From Circinella umbellata (lineage: Eukaryota > Mucoromycota > Mucoromycetes > Mucorales > Lichtheimiaceae), in contig JAIWNF010000049.1 in NCBI GenBank assembly GCA_025093555.1, positions 124,001 through 188,000 on the forward strand: a DNA stretch of 64,000 nt, given 5' to 3'. Position 1 is the first letter of the stretch. Each line of letters opens with the position of its first letter. The notes below the pieces were generated by a model, which ran no database searches, was not told where the DNA came from, and saw only the letters and a list, made by a program, of their open reading frames with translations. This document shows, piece by piece, positions 10,382 to 23,779 of this stretch. The position numbers and the translations under genes are program-made.

Positions 10382-12132
10382 ATGTCCATTCAGATTGTAC
10401 CTTTAGGAGCAGGTAACAAGGAAGAAAAAAAAGTACACATTGACGAGATAACAATATCAGGGTTACTAATCAAGAATGCTTGTTGCTTATTTAGGACAAG
10501 ATGTTGGTAGAAGCTGCGTGCTTGTAACGATCAAGGGAAAAAATATCATGTTTGATTGTGGTAAGTGATAACTAATTTTTTGAAGATCTATATTAGATCG
10601 TTCAAAATTACAAAGAAAAAGAAGCTGGTTACTAATAAACATTTAAAGGCATGCATATGGGATATAACGATGCACGACGATTTCCAGACTTCACTTATAT
10701 TTCGAAAACGGGACGGTTTACTGAAATTTTGGACGCAGTTATTATTACACACTTTCATCTTGATCACTGTGGCGCGTTACCTTTTTTCACAGAAATGTGT
10801 GGATACGATGGTCCCATTTATATGACACATCCAACGAAAGCCATTTGTCCTATCTTACTTGAAGATTATCGTAAAATTACCGTCGAACGTAAAGGAGAAA
10901 CGAACTTTTTTACGTCACATATGATCAAAGATTGTATGAAGAAGGTGATTCCAATCAATTTACACGAAACGATACGCGTCGACGACGAATTAGAGATTAA
11001 AGCCTATTACGCAGGTCATGTTTTAGGTGCTGCTATGTTTTATGTCCGTGTTGGTAACGAATCAGCAGTATATACAGGTGATTATAACATGACACCCGAT
11101 CGTCACTTGGGCTCAGCTTGGATCGATAAAGTACGACCGGATGTCTTGATCACTGAAAGCACCTATGGTACAACCATCCGTGATTCAAAACGTTCGCGTG
11201 AACGTGATTTCTTAAAAAAAGTACATGATTGCGTTGCGAATGGAGGAAATGTTTTGATACCAGTTTTTGCTTTGGGGCGTGCCCAAGAATTGTGTATCTT
11301 GATTGAATCTTATTGGGAACGTATGGGTCTTCAAGTGCCTGTATATTTTTCTGCTGGTCTTACAGAACGTGCCAACGATTACTACAAGTTATTTATCAAT
11401 TGGACAAATCAAAAAGTCAAATCGACATTTGTGGAACGAAATATGTTTGATTTTAAACACATAAAGGCATGGAATCGAACTTTGCTGGATCATCAAGGTC
11501 CTATGGTGGTATTTGCAACACCTGGCATGCTTAATCTGGGTACCTCTCTTGAAATTTTCAAGCGTTGGGCTCCTGATCCAAAGAATATGGTTATATTACC
11601 AGGTTATTGCGCAGCTGGTACTGTTGGTGCAAAGGTTCTACAAAATCAGAAGATAATTGAAGTTGACAAGTTTACAAAAATTCATGTTAATTTACAAGTA
11701 CGTAACTTATCCTTCAGCGCACATGCGGATGCAAAAGGTATCATGCAACTGATTCGCCACTCAGAGCCAAGGAATGTTGTGTTAGTCCATGGGGAAAAGG
11801 GTAGTATGGATTTCTTAAAGGGAAAAATTATAAAAGAGCTTGGTATTCCCTGTTTCAATCCACCAAACGGTGTCAGCATCAGTATTAAAACACGTTTATC
11901 GATGAAGGCAACTGTCAGTACCGAATTACTCAGATCATTTCTTGTCGCAGATGCACAAAGTAGAATCAAGGCAACAGAATCTTCAAATGCCGATACAATT
12001 GGTCCACCGCGCGCTATTCCCATCAATGGTACACTTGTCATGAGTCGAGATAGTACGAATATCAACAAGACGATAGTCAAGCTCATATCCAATGAACAAT
12101 TCGAATCAGAATTTAAGCAGCAGAAAAATTAA
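10382..12132 (+). CDS. INTS11: Integrator complex subunit 11, RNA endonuclease (CPSF73-like)
   Basis: INTS11 is the metallo-beta-lactamase/beta-CASP endonuclease of Integrator, which cleaves nascent snRNA and other RNA polymerase II transcripts. Exons: 10382-10412, 10495-10560, 10649-12132, about 526 aa. Active-site motifs are all present: [15 protein letters not shown], the metal-ligand His of [15 protein letters not shown], the beta-CASP acidic motif ESTYG, SFSAHAD and LVHGE. Segments such as [31 protein letters not shown] and [20 protein letters not shown], and the early [12 protein letters not shown], match INTS11 rather than CPSF73/Ysh1. The C-terminal domain after about residue 440 is shorter than in the human protein (about 600 aa). 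No other Integrator or CPSF gene is in the window. Confidence 0.93.
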
Positions 12133-12546
12133 ACAAAGCAAAACCGTTGACGATAGTAATAATCTTAACTTCTTTCCTCTTACACCTTCTATTGTTCATA
12201 TAATTCTTTCTACTTCCTGTTACCCATGAAATAACAATTTTAAATAGCTAAGCATCCCTCTTTACCAGATTCTTTGTAAATATTTTACTCTTTTTTACTT
12301 TTATATACATATTTAAAAAATTATCATTAAAATAAAAAGAAACAACAAAAACAATTTTTTTTGTTTATTTAGTACAAGTGATGAGAAAGAAAAGGAGACA
12401 AATGATTATTGAATTTTGTTGGTATGGTGGTAAATTTGTGTGAGACAATATATATGTGTGTGTGTGTGTGTGTGATGCTTGAAATATGTGTGGAAGGATG
12501 TGTATAAAACAAAGAATGTTAAAAATATTAAGAAAAAAGATACAAT
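12133..12546. other. Convergent intergenic region between INTS11 and eIF5B
   Basis: About 410 bp, AT-rich, with AATAAAAAG-like strings after INTS11 near 12330 and a (GT)n/(TG)n microsatellite near 12450-12475. It presumably holds the 3' UTRs of both genes. No coding sequence is seen. Confidence 0.6.
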
Positions 12547-15500
12547 TTAGTCTACGTTCAAGATCTTCTTGAGCTTCACAACAAGTGCCCAATCATCTTT
12601 AGCCATGTCCTTACGGAACGATTCCTTCAAAATGTCAATTGAATTACGAGTAATTCTACTATAATATTCATCCTTATCATCAAAATGACGACCATAGGTC
12701 TTTGGATTCTCGTGGACGGGTTGTTCAATCTTGATGGCGACACCAGCACCAGCAGCACCCTTCTTGACTACATCCATGGTCTTATGATCCTTTTCGATGG
12801 AAGTAACCTTACCAATAGTGTGAATCTCACGTACACCTTCAGCATTAGGTCGGACAACACAAATAGGTGTACCAATACGCAATTGACCTTCAAGAATGTC
12901 AACACCCATAACAATAGGGTTCTTCTTCATGAAAATGGCACCTGGGACCATCTTAAGAATACAAGGGAACACGGCATTGCCAACTTGTTCTTTACGCTTT
13001 GCTTCCAGCAGAGTATTAGTGTATTCTTGGAAACGATCGAACAAATGATAAATAATATCAGCCTTGAAAACCTTCATGCCAAGTTCTTCAGCAAGTTCTT
13101 CAGCTTCCTTTTCAACCTTGACATCGAAACAAAGCATCACGGCATATTCCTTGGCCTTATCAACCATCACACTAGCCTTGATGACGTCCTTTCTGTGAAC
13201 AGGACCAATGTTGATACCAGAGACGGGAATCTTGCTGACACGCAAGAACTCCAAAAGAGCTTCGAGCGAACCAAGAGTAGATGCTTGTACCCAAACACCA
13301 TGACCTTGACGATCGATTGTGCTCATCAAATCAGTCAAATCAGACATGACTTCTTCTGCCAAATCATCTTCATCATCATCAGGGCCGACAACAAGCAAGC
13401 GGGAACCAGCAATGGCCTTGTCAAGATCAGGGGCAGAGATCTTCACACCCAAAGCAGCCTTGACAGACTTATGATGGACATATTGAGACTTAATACGCAA
13501 TTCTCTCATAGGTTGGGGTGTCAACAAAGCACGGACTTGTGTGATAATAGGTCCGTTCAAACCACAGACAACAATCTTATCACCTTCGTGAAGCCAGCCA
13601 TTGACAAGAACAACATCAATGGTAGTACCAAGACCTTCAATCACTTTAACTTCCAAAACAGTACATTCAAGTTCAGTAACATACATCAATTGGTTACTCA
13701 TACGAGTTTGGGTCAAATTGATTAACAAGTTCAACAAATCGGGAACACCTTCGCCAGTAACAGCAGAGGTTGGAACAAGTGAAACGTACTTGGAAACATT
13801 GGGATTCTTGTAGTAAAGAGCAGCGTTAAGACCTTGTTCGGCAAAAAGCAACATGGTTTTTTCCAAACGGGTTTCGAATTCTTGTCGAACAGACTTCTTT
13901 TGCTTAGCCAAGGATGCTTGGAATGAGTTGTTGGGGATTGGATTCCATTGGAAAAGACGATCAATCTTATTCAATGCGACAATAAATGGTGTACGGCGAT
14001 CACGCAATAAACGAATGGATTCAAGAGTTTGTTGTTCGAGACCGTGCATAATATCGACGACAAGAATAGCAATGTTACACAACGAACTACCTCTGCTTCT
14101 CAAGTTGGTGAAAGACTCGTGACCTGGTGTATCGATGACAAGCAAACCTGGAACCTTGACTTCTTCAACGCGATCCTTACCCAAAACAGCAGTCTTTTCA
14201 CGAATAGCATCAGCAGGGAAATAAGTAGCACCAATTTGTTGGGTAATACCACCAGCTTCGCCTTCTTGCACATTGGTTTGACGAATCTTGTCAAGAAGTT
14301 TAGTTTTACCTAAAATAATCAAAATAAGTTAGCATTGAGTTTGATGTCATCAATTTTAAAATCATGCGAAAAAAAATTACCAGTATCGACGTGACCAAGA
14401 ATACAGCAAATAGGAGATCTAAGGTCATCCTTGGAACGAGCTGCCATAGCATCCTTTTGTCTTTGGACACGACGAGCAGCAGCTTCTTCCTTTCGTCGCA
14501 ACTCTTCACGTTGAGCGGGTGATAATTCTTCATCAGAACTATCTTCATCGCTATCCCAACTTTCATCCGAGTCTTCAGAATCACTTTCATCATTCTTGGC
14601 CTCCTTCTTTGCAGGTGCAGCCTCCTTCTTTGCAGAAGCCTTTTCTTCTTCATCTTCAGAAGAGTCTTCCCAATCATCCTTGACCTTTTCATCAGATTTA
14701 CCAGCATCTTCTTCATCAGTAGTATCAGCAGCCTTTTCCCAATCATCATCGTCAGCTATTATAAAGATTAATTAGTACCCGACTTTCCATGACAACACAA
14801 AAAATAATGATGACAGCCAAAAAAAATAAATTACATTCTTCAGATTCTTGTTTCTTCTTAGCTGCTTCCTCTTCCTCCTTTTTCTTTCGTGCTTCTTCTT
14901 CTTCTTGGCGTTTCTTCTCTTCTTCTTCACGCTTCTTGCGTTCGATTTCTTCTTTGTTGGGTTTCTTCTTCTTCTTTACAGTGTAAACGGGCTTCTTCTT
15001 TTGACCAGCTTCACCTTGACTTCCATCGCCATGAAGAGCAGCAACTTGCACTTGGCCGGATGCCAACATTTGTTCATGACGAAGCTGTGCTCTACGTTGT
15101 GCCTCCTTTTGTGACTTTGTCAAGAGTTTGCCTTCCTTACGTAATTGTTCTTTCTTGGCCTAATGTACGTGTTATCAATAAGTATGTATGTATAAGAAAA
15201 GCGTTCATACAATCAATTAAACAATTAATATTTACCGCTTCCTTTTCTTTCTTGATACGCTTTTGTTCAGCTCTACGTTCTTCTTCCTCGGCGGCTAATC
15301 GTTCCTCCTCTTCAATTCGCTTACGCTCTTCTTCTTCCTTACGTTTAGCTTCTTCTTCAGCGATCTTTTGGGCTTCCAACATTTTCTATATATTCAAGAA
15401 AATTAACATTTATATTCTCATCCCTATCCGACATAGTCGTAAATTATAGAAAAATTCAATACATACACGTAAAGCAGCAACACCAGCAGGACCCTTTTTA

Positions 15501-16524
15501 CCCTTCTTACCACCAGGAGCGGCAGCAGGTGGAGGAGTTGGTGCAGATACAGTTTCTGCTCCCTTCTTTTGGTCAGTTCCAGCCTTTGCTGGCTCAGATT
15601 TCTTTGTAGCTTCTTGCTTTTTCTTTTCCAAATTGGCCAAGCGCTTAGCTTCCTTTTGACGTTCCTTCTTTAATTTTTCCTTTTCCTTTTTGGACAAGAT
15701 ACGTTTAGGTTCTTCAGATGCTGGTTCTTCTTCCTGTTGTTTCTTCTTATTCTTTTTGTTGTTCTTCTTAGCATCATTTGACCAATCATCATCAAAATCA
15801 TCTTCCTCAGAAGCAGGAGCAGCAACTTCCTGTTCTTCTTCACTTAAGAAATCTTCTGCGTATTCAGGTTCGGGTTGTTTATTCTTTTTATTCTTTTTAC
15901 CCTTCTTTGAAGATTGTGGTGCAGGTTCTTCCTCTTCTTCGATAAGTGCTTCGTCGTCGTCAAGTAAATCATCAAAGTCTTCAGCGTATTCGGGCTCAGG
16001 TTGCTTATTCTTTTTGTTTTTCTTACCCTTCTTTGTTGGTTGTGGAGTAGGTTCGGGTTCAATGTCGTCTTCTACTGGAGCAGCGAAATCCTCTTCGTAT
16101 TCAGGTTCAGGCTGCTTATTTTTCTTTTTGTTCTTTTTAGCTTTGCTCTTGGCTGCTTTGCTAACCATGGCCATCAAACTGTTTTCAATTACATATTTCA
16201 TGTGTTTAGTAACCTAAACAACAACAAAAAAAGCAATTATTATTATTATTATTTTCTTACCCATCGTCTTCATCGCCGTCAAGATTAGCTGCAGCATCAA
16301 AGTTCTTTGCACGGGATTCTAAGGCTTCAGCATCCTCTTCAGGTTGAGCAGCAGCGACATCTTGTTCAAACTCTTCGTCCCTATAATATAGATATTATTG
16401 TTTAATTGTTAATTTAAGCAAAGTATTTTTAACATAAATTTCAAAATTATTATGATACCAGGAAAAAAAAAACGTACCAATAGTCGTCATTTTTCTTTTG
16501 CTTAGAGCCTTTCTTTTTAGCCAT
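12547..16524 (-). CDS. FUN12: Eukaryotic translation initiation factor 5B (ribosomal subunit-joining GTPase)
   Basis: eIF5B is the IF2-like GTPase that drives joining of the 60S subunit to the start-codon complex. Exons (minus): 16524-16478, 16380-16261, about 16160-15469, 15385-15236, 15159-14835, about 14757-14382, about 14310-12547. The N-terminal third is a charged low-complexity tail with repeated [14 protein letters not shown] units (three copies), Asp/Glu runs and Lys/Glu coiled helices beginning [16 protein letters not shown]. The G domain shows GHVDTGKT (split by an intron after DTG), [22 protein letters not shown] and SAVTGEG. Domains II-IV follow, ending LKKILNVD. The acceptor at 16161 skips an in-frame segment with ATG codons just upstream; GG|C phase and continuity of DEDDG-KAAKSK decide this. 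Antisense ORFs inside the gene are codon-bias shadows. Confidence 0.95.
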
Positions 16525-18006
16525 GTTGAATCAAATGGAGTTTCTAACTTCAAAAAAAGTTGTTGGGGACGAGACGAAAGAGTTATCTGCTTGTTTTCTG
16601 GTTTCATTTTTATTCAGATCGAATTGTTATAAGCCACATGGCCGCAACTGCGGAACGGAATTGCCGCAGTGTACTTTTTGCATGGTAACCCACTAAAAAC
16701 TTAATATCAAGAGAAGTTAATATATGTGTATTGTTTTTGGAAAAAGTATTTTTAAACTTCATATCTCTAAAATAAATGTTATATATGTTCAGAGTGAATA
16801 GATGAGGCAATATGAACTTTACGATTCTGTACTGACAACTTGATATACAATGTGTATGTAATAAACTTATTATCACATTTACGTTACACTTGCGAAAAAA
16901 TATAATACATAAATAATACGTAGTATATCTATCATAATTATGAAAAGCAAAGATAGAAAATGGATTAATATAAAATAAACTACTTTTTCTGGTTAATTAA
17001 GGTAGACACATGTTTGCTTTCATGCTGTATGGTTTCCCGTATAGTAGATTTTTTTTTCATCTGCAACAAAAAGCATTTAAACACTTATTATAATTTTCCA
17101 CAAATAATTTCTATTGCGTAAATATTAAATCTTTTTATAATACGTATTAATAGTCATAAAAACAAAGCACAACTACTATATGTTGAGTCCTATTATTTAA
17201 TATACGTATGAGTCTATAGGTATGTTGATACTACGAAAGATATTATATTATCATCGAGTTTGATCATTAGGTAAATATATATAGTTTCTATTATATATCA
17301 AAGTCAATGGTGTCGTTAAAGGTCTTACGCATATCATTAGATGTTTCGAAAATAATAGTGAGTTAAAGCATTCAATATATGTACGTTCTTCAAGAAAAAT
17401 TAATACGTACGTAGTATCCCTTAATATTAACACCCCTTTATTTTCACTATGAAATTAACGGGGACCCCCGCTATATAATTATATAAACATTTATCTTAGT
17501 ACCAAAACCCAAAGCACTGCAAGTAAGATTATATCTTGCTCTCTTACTATTAAAAGTATATAAATTATGTAGTTTAGTACATTAGTTATAAGTAGAAAAA
17601 TTGTTTTGTGTTATATATTCATTACAAAAAATAAGTTGACAAAAAAAGAAAGAAAAGCAAAAAAAAGAGAACATATAATAGTATGTATAGTAGATGGTAC
17701 AAAAAAAGCATATTTACGAGGAACACACGGACTCGTGTGTTTTTTTGTGTAGTATAAATGTGTATTTGTGTATAAAAGGCCTGTATAACGTGTGGGCAAG
17801 TGAACTCTTTTTTTATATATTGGAGTAAATAAGACGTGAGGAGGGAGAGGAAATGTATGCTAAACAAGTATTTAACCCAGAGATAACGAAGAGAAAATTT
17901 ATAAACGATAGGGGAAGTTCTTTTCTCATCATCACTTGTAATGTAAGCATATATATAAATATAAATATAAATAATTGAATGAAAGGGATGGGTAAAATGA
18001 ATAAAA
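16525..18006. other. Upstream region of eIF5B and 3' side of the kinesin gene
   Basis: About 1.48 kb between eIF5B (-) and the kinesin stop codon (-). The first 100-200 bp next to 16524 should carry the eIF5B promoter, with a relatively GC-rich patch near 16560-16660. The rest is AT-rich with ORFs of low complexity. No gene, tRNA or transposon end is seen. Confidence 0.5.
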
Positions 18007-21000
18007 TTATAAAGAATCGTTCTTGAGTTTGTCAATAGGAAACATTTGATCAATCTTGGATATCCAGTCTATCATCTCTGTCCTGGATCCGGCTTGCAAT
18101 GTGTATGCGTTATTGCTGGTATAAAGAGCAAATACATTTGTTCGCTTTATATATATATATATATATATACATATATAAAATTAATAATAATTATTTAAAA
18201 GCAATAGAACATATCTCAATCTCATTAATCATTTACCTCTATCATTTGCTCCAAGGCTCGATTATAATCTATGCGTACAGATGATACATTGATAACACCT
18301 TGTTCGTCAGTTTCAGTATGGTTAGTATATATATAAATATAAGGCCGTCGGATAACAAGCCATCGCTTGACCCATTTGTCATGAACAGCACTTTCTTGAT
18401 ATGTTAAATAGCCACGTTTCGAAACAGTATCACTAGTAATAATATATTTCCGAGTCAGCGTATGCAATAAAAACACATTTAATCATTTTTTTTTGTCTTT
18501 TTTTTACCTTTGTGTGACAAGTTTAACTTCGGCTAATAATTTAGATGAGCCTCTTAACTCTTGCCTAGCGTCTAAATCAGGCATACCTGGAATCGGTGGA
18601 TCTTGACTAATGACAATCTAAAACATTATGAACATTATTAATGAGTATAAAATAAAGTATCATAAAGAAGTATAACATAAATAAATAAAACCATACTTCT
18701 TTATGCGAGCCTAACTTCTGTTTCCATAAGTCAAGTACACGTTTCGCAAGTTCAGCTTGTTCATCACTCAGTATATCAGAATCTACATGATTTGATGATT
18801 TGGTAACTGCAGTCGTTTCGTTCTTGCCATCAATAGCCCCATTGCTTGCTTGTGAACGTGCAGCGTGTAAACTTAAAACTTGAGATGTGAAGGCGACTTG
18901 TTCCTTTCGTCGAATTCGCTCCCGAATATGCTTGTAATCATTGACCAAAGATACACCCCGTGGTCGCCATGAACCAAGGTACTCTTCACCCCGTACATAT
19001 TTAGATGCTGTATTGAGGCGCCATAGCTGGCTTAATCTCCGTGTCATTGGAGGTCTTAAATTGACTAAAAATATACCACTGCATTTCGGTAATTGTTTGT
19101 CTGATCCCAATAGTTTACGTAATCGACTTTTACCTGTAGAGGAATCACGTCCTTGAATCTGAACGGCTATATCCATGGTGAATTGAATTGGCTTTGAACA
19201 CTTGTTGGCTTCAATTTCCCATTTCAAATTTAATAAGATACGGCTGTTGGTTGCTGTGATACGATTCAAAAATAAACATTCGTGCTGCGAGCTGTCCCAT
19301 GCTCCTTGAGCTGTTAAATGACTCGTGCCATCATTGTTGTACACGACATTTTGTTGTTGCGATAGCAACTTGATGGGTATGTCGTCGTGTGCAGGAGCAT
19401 CAATGATGCGACCCTTGGGATCCAGTAATCGTACATGACCAATAGATGCTTTGAGAATCTGATTCCATTCAAATTGTCGACCCGATGTATGTGATAATGT
19501 AAAACAGATGCGGCGTTGAAGTCCCTGTCGTAAAGTAAAAACGCCACGATCCAGGGTATTTTGTGCTGTGACAGGAACGGGTATATAATCACCATTTGGT
19601 GCCAATTCGCAAACTTGGACCCAGGTAACAACATCATGACGTTCAGCAGCCAGTAATTCTTCTTCTGAACGTCGTTCGAGCGAACTACCGTTTGATGCAC
19701 TATGGCTTGAATGTGTAGAAATTTGGTCAGATGAAGAAGGCGCACTACTTCTATTGCTGTTGCTGCTTTCCGTTGATGATGATGATGCTCCCGCCCCATT
19801 GGTATGCTGACTTGCTGCAAGAAGATCTGCAAGACGGGGCTTTTCGCGTTGATCATCCCATCGTTCAAATTGTGACAAAGCACGCGATTGTGCCAATCCA
19901 TACACTTCAAATGAGATCATACCACATTGTAAAACATCCATGACATTCTGGGTAACAACAAGCGATAAGGTTTGGCTATGGTCTAGTTTAACGGCACCAG
20001 TTCCAAATTCGCTTACTGGCTCAGTTGCAAATATTTTTTCTGTTGTTGAATGAGCTGGGATGCCACCAAAAGACGATAGCTTGAATTGAACATGGACATC
20101 GGTATATTCGGTTTCATTTAATCCAGTCATTTCCAACAAGCGCACCTCGAATAGTAGTTGTTGACCAACTTTGAGCGAAAACCCATCGTCGTCTGAATCG
20201 TCCAACTCGCTGTCTGATAACGGTTGTCGTGCTTCGGGTCCCTTGATAGCTACTGATCGTGCAATGGGTAACGTCAACACACGTAGCATACCCTTGATTT
20301 GTCCTGTCGAGCGACATATAAGTTCGACGCAACTCTCGTATGATTGCTGTAATGCCAAATTTTGAATTGCTGTAGCTGCACTGCCAATAAAGGTATATTT
20401 GGGACATGGATTTTCAAAGAACGGATCTTCCCAATTGAAATGTGATCGATACATAGGTCTATCAATAAAGTTGTACAAATTCCGCATTTTGTGGAGTCGC
20501 ATTTTGAGTTTTTCTAAAGACCACACGTATACCACGTGGTGTTTCCGATCAATGACCCGAACGCCAATACATGGCTTTGGCGTAGATATCAATGTTGTAT
20601 CCTCGTCCGTTTCAAATTGGTGTAATGCTGATGTGGTTTCCCAATAGGACATAGGATTTGAGAATTGCCCATCTTCGATGATTGCAAATTGATAAAGAAT
20701 GTCTTTTCCCAATTCGCGGGAGATAATGTTGGCCTCCTTCAGCATAACAGCATTGGTCAAGACAACTTCTGCCATGGTGACATATCGTAACCCTTTCCAT
20801 TTCTTGGCCATCTTGTGCATTAATGCTAACTGTTGTTGAGAATAACCGTTGCTATCAAACTGCTGTTGTGAAAACTGCCGTGACATACGGTTGATCTTAG
20901 CTTCGTATATGCGTTTTTGGTTGACAAGTTCTTTTTCGAGTTTTTCTTTCTCCACTTTGTATTTTCCTTCCAATTCGCTCGCTGCAAATGTGACATCCGT

Positions 21001-23779
21001 ACATACACTTTCCAAACCGTCTTCAATCATAGTGGCAGATGTCGAGTTACGGAACGATTCTCCCGTGAAATCATCTTCATCGTTCTCGTTTCTACTTTCG
21101 GATCGTGTACGTCGTGAATTGCGTATACGTGTAATGTCGTCATATAACTTTTCAAGATCCTCGTCCTTCATACCCCCAAAGTTACTTTCGTTGGCATAAT
21201 AACTTAATACAGCTTCTCGGCGAGCATAATTCCAATCAATCATTTCGGACCCAGCCATACTGCCACTTTCTGTTGGTGAGTCAAGTTGCTCATCATCTTC
21301 TGTTTGAGAATTACCGTTTCCCATTGCGTTCCCAGCTGCAATTTTCTGTAAATCACGCTCCCGTCGTGCTTGTTCTGGGTGGTTATATCGAAAAAATTGA
21401 TAACCGCCAAGAATGATACGGGAGCCACTTCGTAGCGGTTGTGTTTCGTAAATGCGGACACCATTTACTGTAATTAATGAACCTTTATTGGGTGTGATTG
21501 TAACTGTGCCGTTGATATTTTCAAATGAGCAATGTTCATCAAGAATGTTGGGCCCAGAAAGTCGAATATCAGATTGTTCTGAGCTATCGAGCCGTCCAAC
21601 TTTGGTTATACCGACTTTTATTTGGTACATGAGACATTCAGACATAAGGGGATCTTCATTCAAGTTAACCAAATGTGGCATCTTCTTTGGCACATAGACG
21701 CCCACATTGTTTTTGTGAACAGCAATACCCAATTCTTCCAGAGCCCTTTCCCGCTCGGTATGAATTTGTTCCGTCTTTTTCAATTTTTCTTCCCAGGTTT
21801 CGTTCAAATTCGCTAAAAGTTTCTCAGAACTTTGAAGTTGCTCTACGATTTCTTGTCGATTCATTTTTTTCTTTACACCTTTATTATCAGTAAATTCCAG
21901 TTCGACATTGGCTTTATTGAGAGCAGATTGAGAGGGGGCTGGCATAGAATGTCGACCACTACTACTACCACCACTACCACGACCTCCAGCTGCGGATTTA
22001 TAAGCACTGCCTGCTGTTAATTGTTCGACTTCTTCAGGTGCATAAGTTCGTAACCGGTCACGTAATACTTCAAGTTCGTCCTTGAGTTCACGAATCATCT
22101 TGGCATTAGGATCTTCGTTAACAACAGCCTTATTCTTAATCTTCTTTGCCTGATCAGCATACCGAAGTGTACTAAGTGTTTCGTCATAATCTGCCTGTGA
22201 AATAGCTGCAATCATTGCCGTTTTAGAATTACCACCGAGTGAATCTTTCAATAACCATGTAAGAACCTAGTGCAATAATAATAATAATAATATTAAAAAA
22301 AAATAAAAGCATTATTAATATATGTCTAAAAGAAACGAATCGTGTGTGATAAGAGAAAACTGGAAAAAAAAAGAGATAGTTACTGAATCACGATAAGGGA
22401 CAAAAGTTTCTTTTCCTTTTCGACCTTTTCGACCTTCATTTTGGGATTGTTCGGCCAAACCAGCAATGACTTTACCAAGTGTAGTTAAGGATCTGTTGAT
22501 ATTCGCACCTTCTTTTAATCGGGCACCAGTAGCCCCGGTACTGTTGGCGCGTTCACTTCCTGCTAAATCTACCAGACTTTGCTCTATTTAATCATTGTAC
22601 TTTTTTTTTTATAAAAGCAAAAATGTTATCCGTATACATATATTATTCTCGTTACCTAATTCGAGCAACTTTTTCGCCTTCCATATTTGTTAACTCATCT
22701 TTGCGTTTTTGTGTCAAGAAAAGTGTAAATACAGCGTGAGATCTGGAGGAAGTTTCATTCATGTTGGTAGCTGCAACTGTTCTTGCCTATATATGGTATA
22801 TATCAATATATGTCTATATTTTGTTTTTTTTTTCGGTTTCTATTCGTTAAGGGATCCACCAGATATTTATCTCATGATAACAAAAATCGAGCAAATTTTT
22901 TGCTTACCTTGTTACCATCGTCCATAAGTTGGTTGATATCGTCAAATGAATGTACAACGGCTCTTGATAAATCTTCAACATATGGCCCCAAACTGGGATG
23001 TTCACGCACTTTGAGATTGCTTTTATTTTTCGGATTTAATAAATCACGTACTTTTTCGTTATAAATTTCAATATAAGTAACTTCAACACGATATGTAACG
23101 TTCGGATCTTGATTATTGTTGATTCGTTCAAATAATTCAGAACAAGTACGCGGTGTGATACCATAATCTTCGCCATAACCCATCTATTATATATCGTTCA
23201 TAATCAGTAAATAAATCTCTTTTCCATTTTTTTTTCATTTTTCTTGTTGTTAATATTATTACCATAGAGTATGATTTTCCTGCACCCGTTTGACCGTCTA
23301 TTAAACAAATTAGAGAACAACAACGAATTTTGATTTTTTAGAAAATGACACCTACTCATATATTATGCGTGTATGTTTTTTATAAACTTACAAGCAAAAA
23401 TACAACAATTATAACCATCAAAAGCATGATTTAAAAGATCTACACCCAAATCACTATAGACTTGTTCCTGATCGGCATAATTCGGATCATTTTTATCGCC
23501 TGACCAGTATGACTTATCGAAGGTAAAAGCTTTGTGATCTTCAGAATCTTTGCCTGTTCGAGAATCTGGAGGTCGACTAATAATTGTTTGATTCCCCTCC
23601 ATTCGAATCAAACCGACAGCTCCACGCGCGAGTTCTAGGACAATAATAATTCGGTTAGTTAATTTCCCCTTGCTTCATATGGACTATTTAATGACTTTAA
23701 TGAATAAAACTATCATGTGTCTACCTCTTGAATTTAAAGGACGGCATCTTACAACGACTTTAATATTTCCTCCACTCAT
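18007..23779 (-). CDS. Kinesin-3 motor, Unc104/KIF1-like, with FHA and C-terminal PH domain
   Basis: This is a plus-end-directed cargo motor; fungal Unc104/KIF1 kinesins carry early endosomes and vesicles. The start at 23779 gives [18 protein letters not shown]. The motor spans several 5' exons. It shows GQTGAGKSY (P-loop), [11 protein letters not shown] (switch I) and DLAGSER (switch II). The neck and the rest are largely in one long exon, 22251 to about 18690. Next is an FHA domain ([34 protein letters not shown]), then coiled coil, the KIF1B-type region with [15 protein letters not shown], and a large kinesin-associated domain. The last exons encode a PH domain ([20 protein letters not shown] ... 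[15 protein letters not shown]) that binds phosphoinositides in the family. Estimated length is about 1,650 aa, normal for kinesin-3. Exons 5' of 22251 are short (30-300 bp). Confidence 0.93.

Noticed and set aside
10382..12132. Ysh1/CPSF73 instead of INTS11
   Set aside because: The start [18 protein letters not shown] and segments such as [14 protein letters not shown] and the KGIMQLI block match INTS11; CPSF73 differs at these places as I recall it.
12685..13725. 346-codon plus-strand ORF
   Set aside because: It lies wholly antisense to the conserved GTPase and C-terminal exon of eIF5B; its long open frame comes from the codon bias of that gene.
15690..16217. 175-codon Ser/Phe-rich plus-strand ORF
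   Set aside because: It is the antisense shadow of the Lys/Glu/Asp-rich N-terminal tail of eIF5B.
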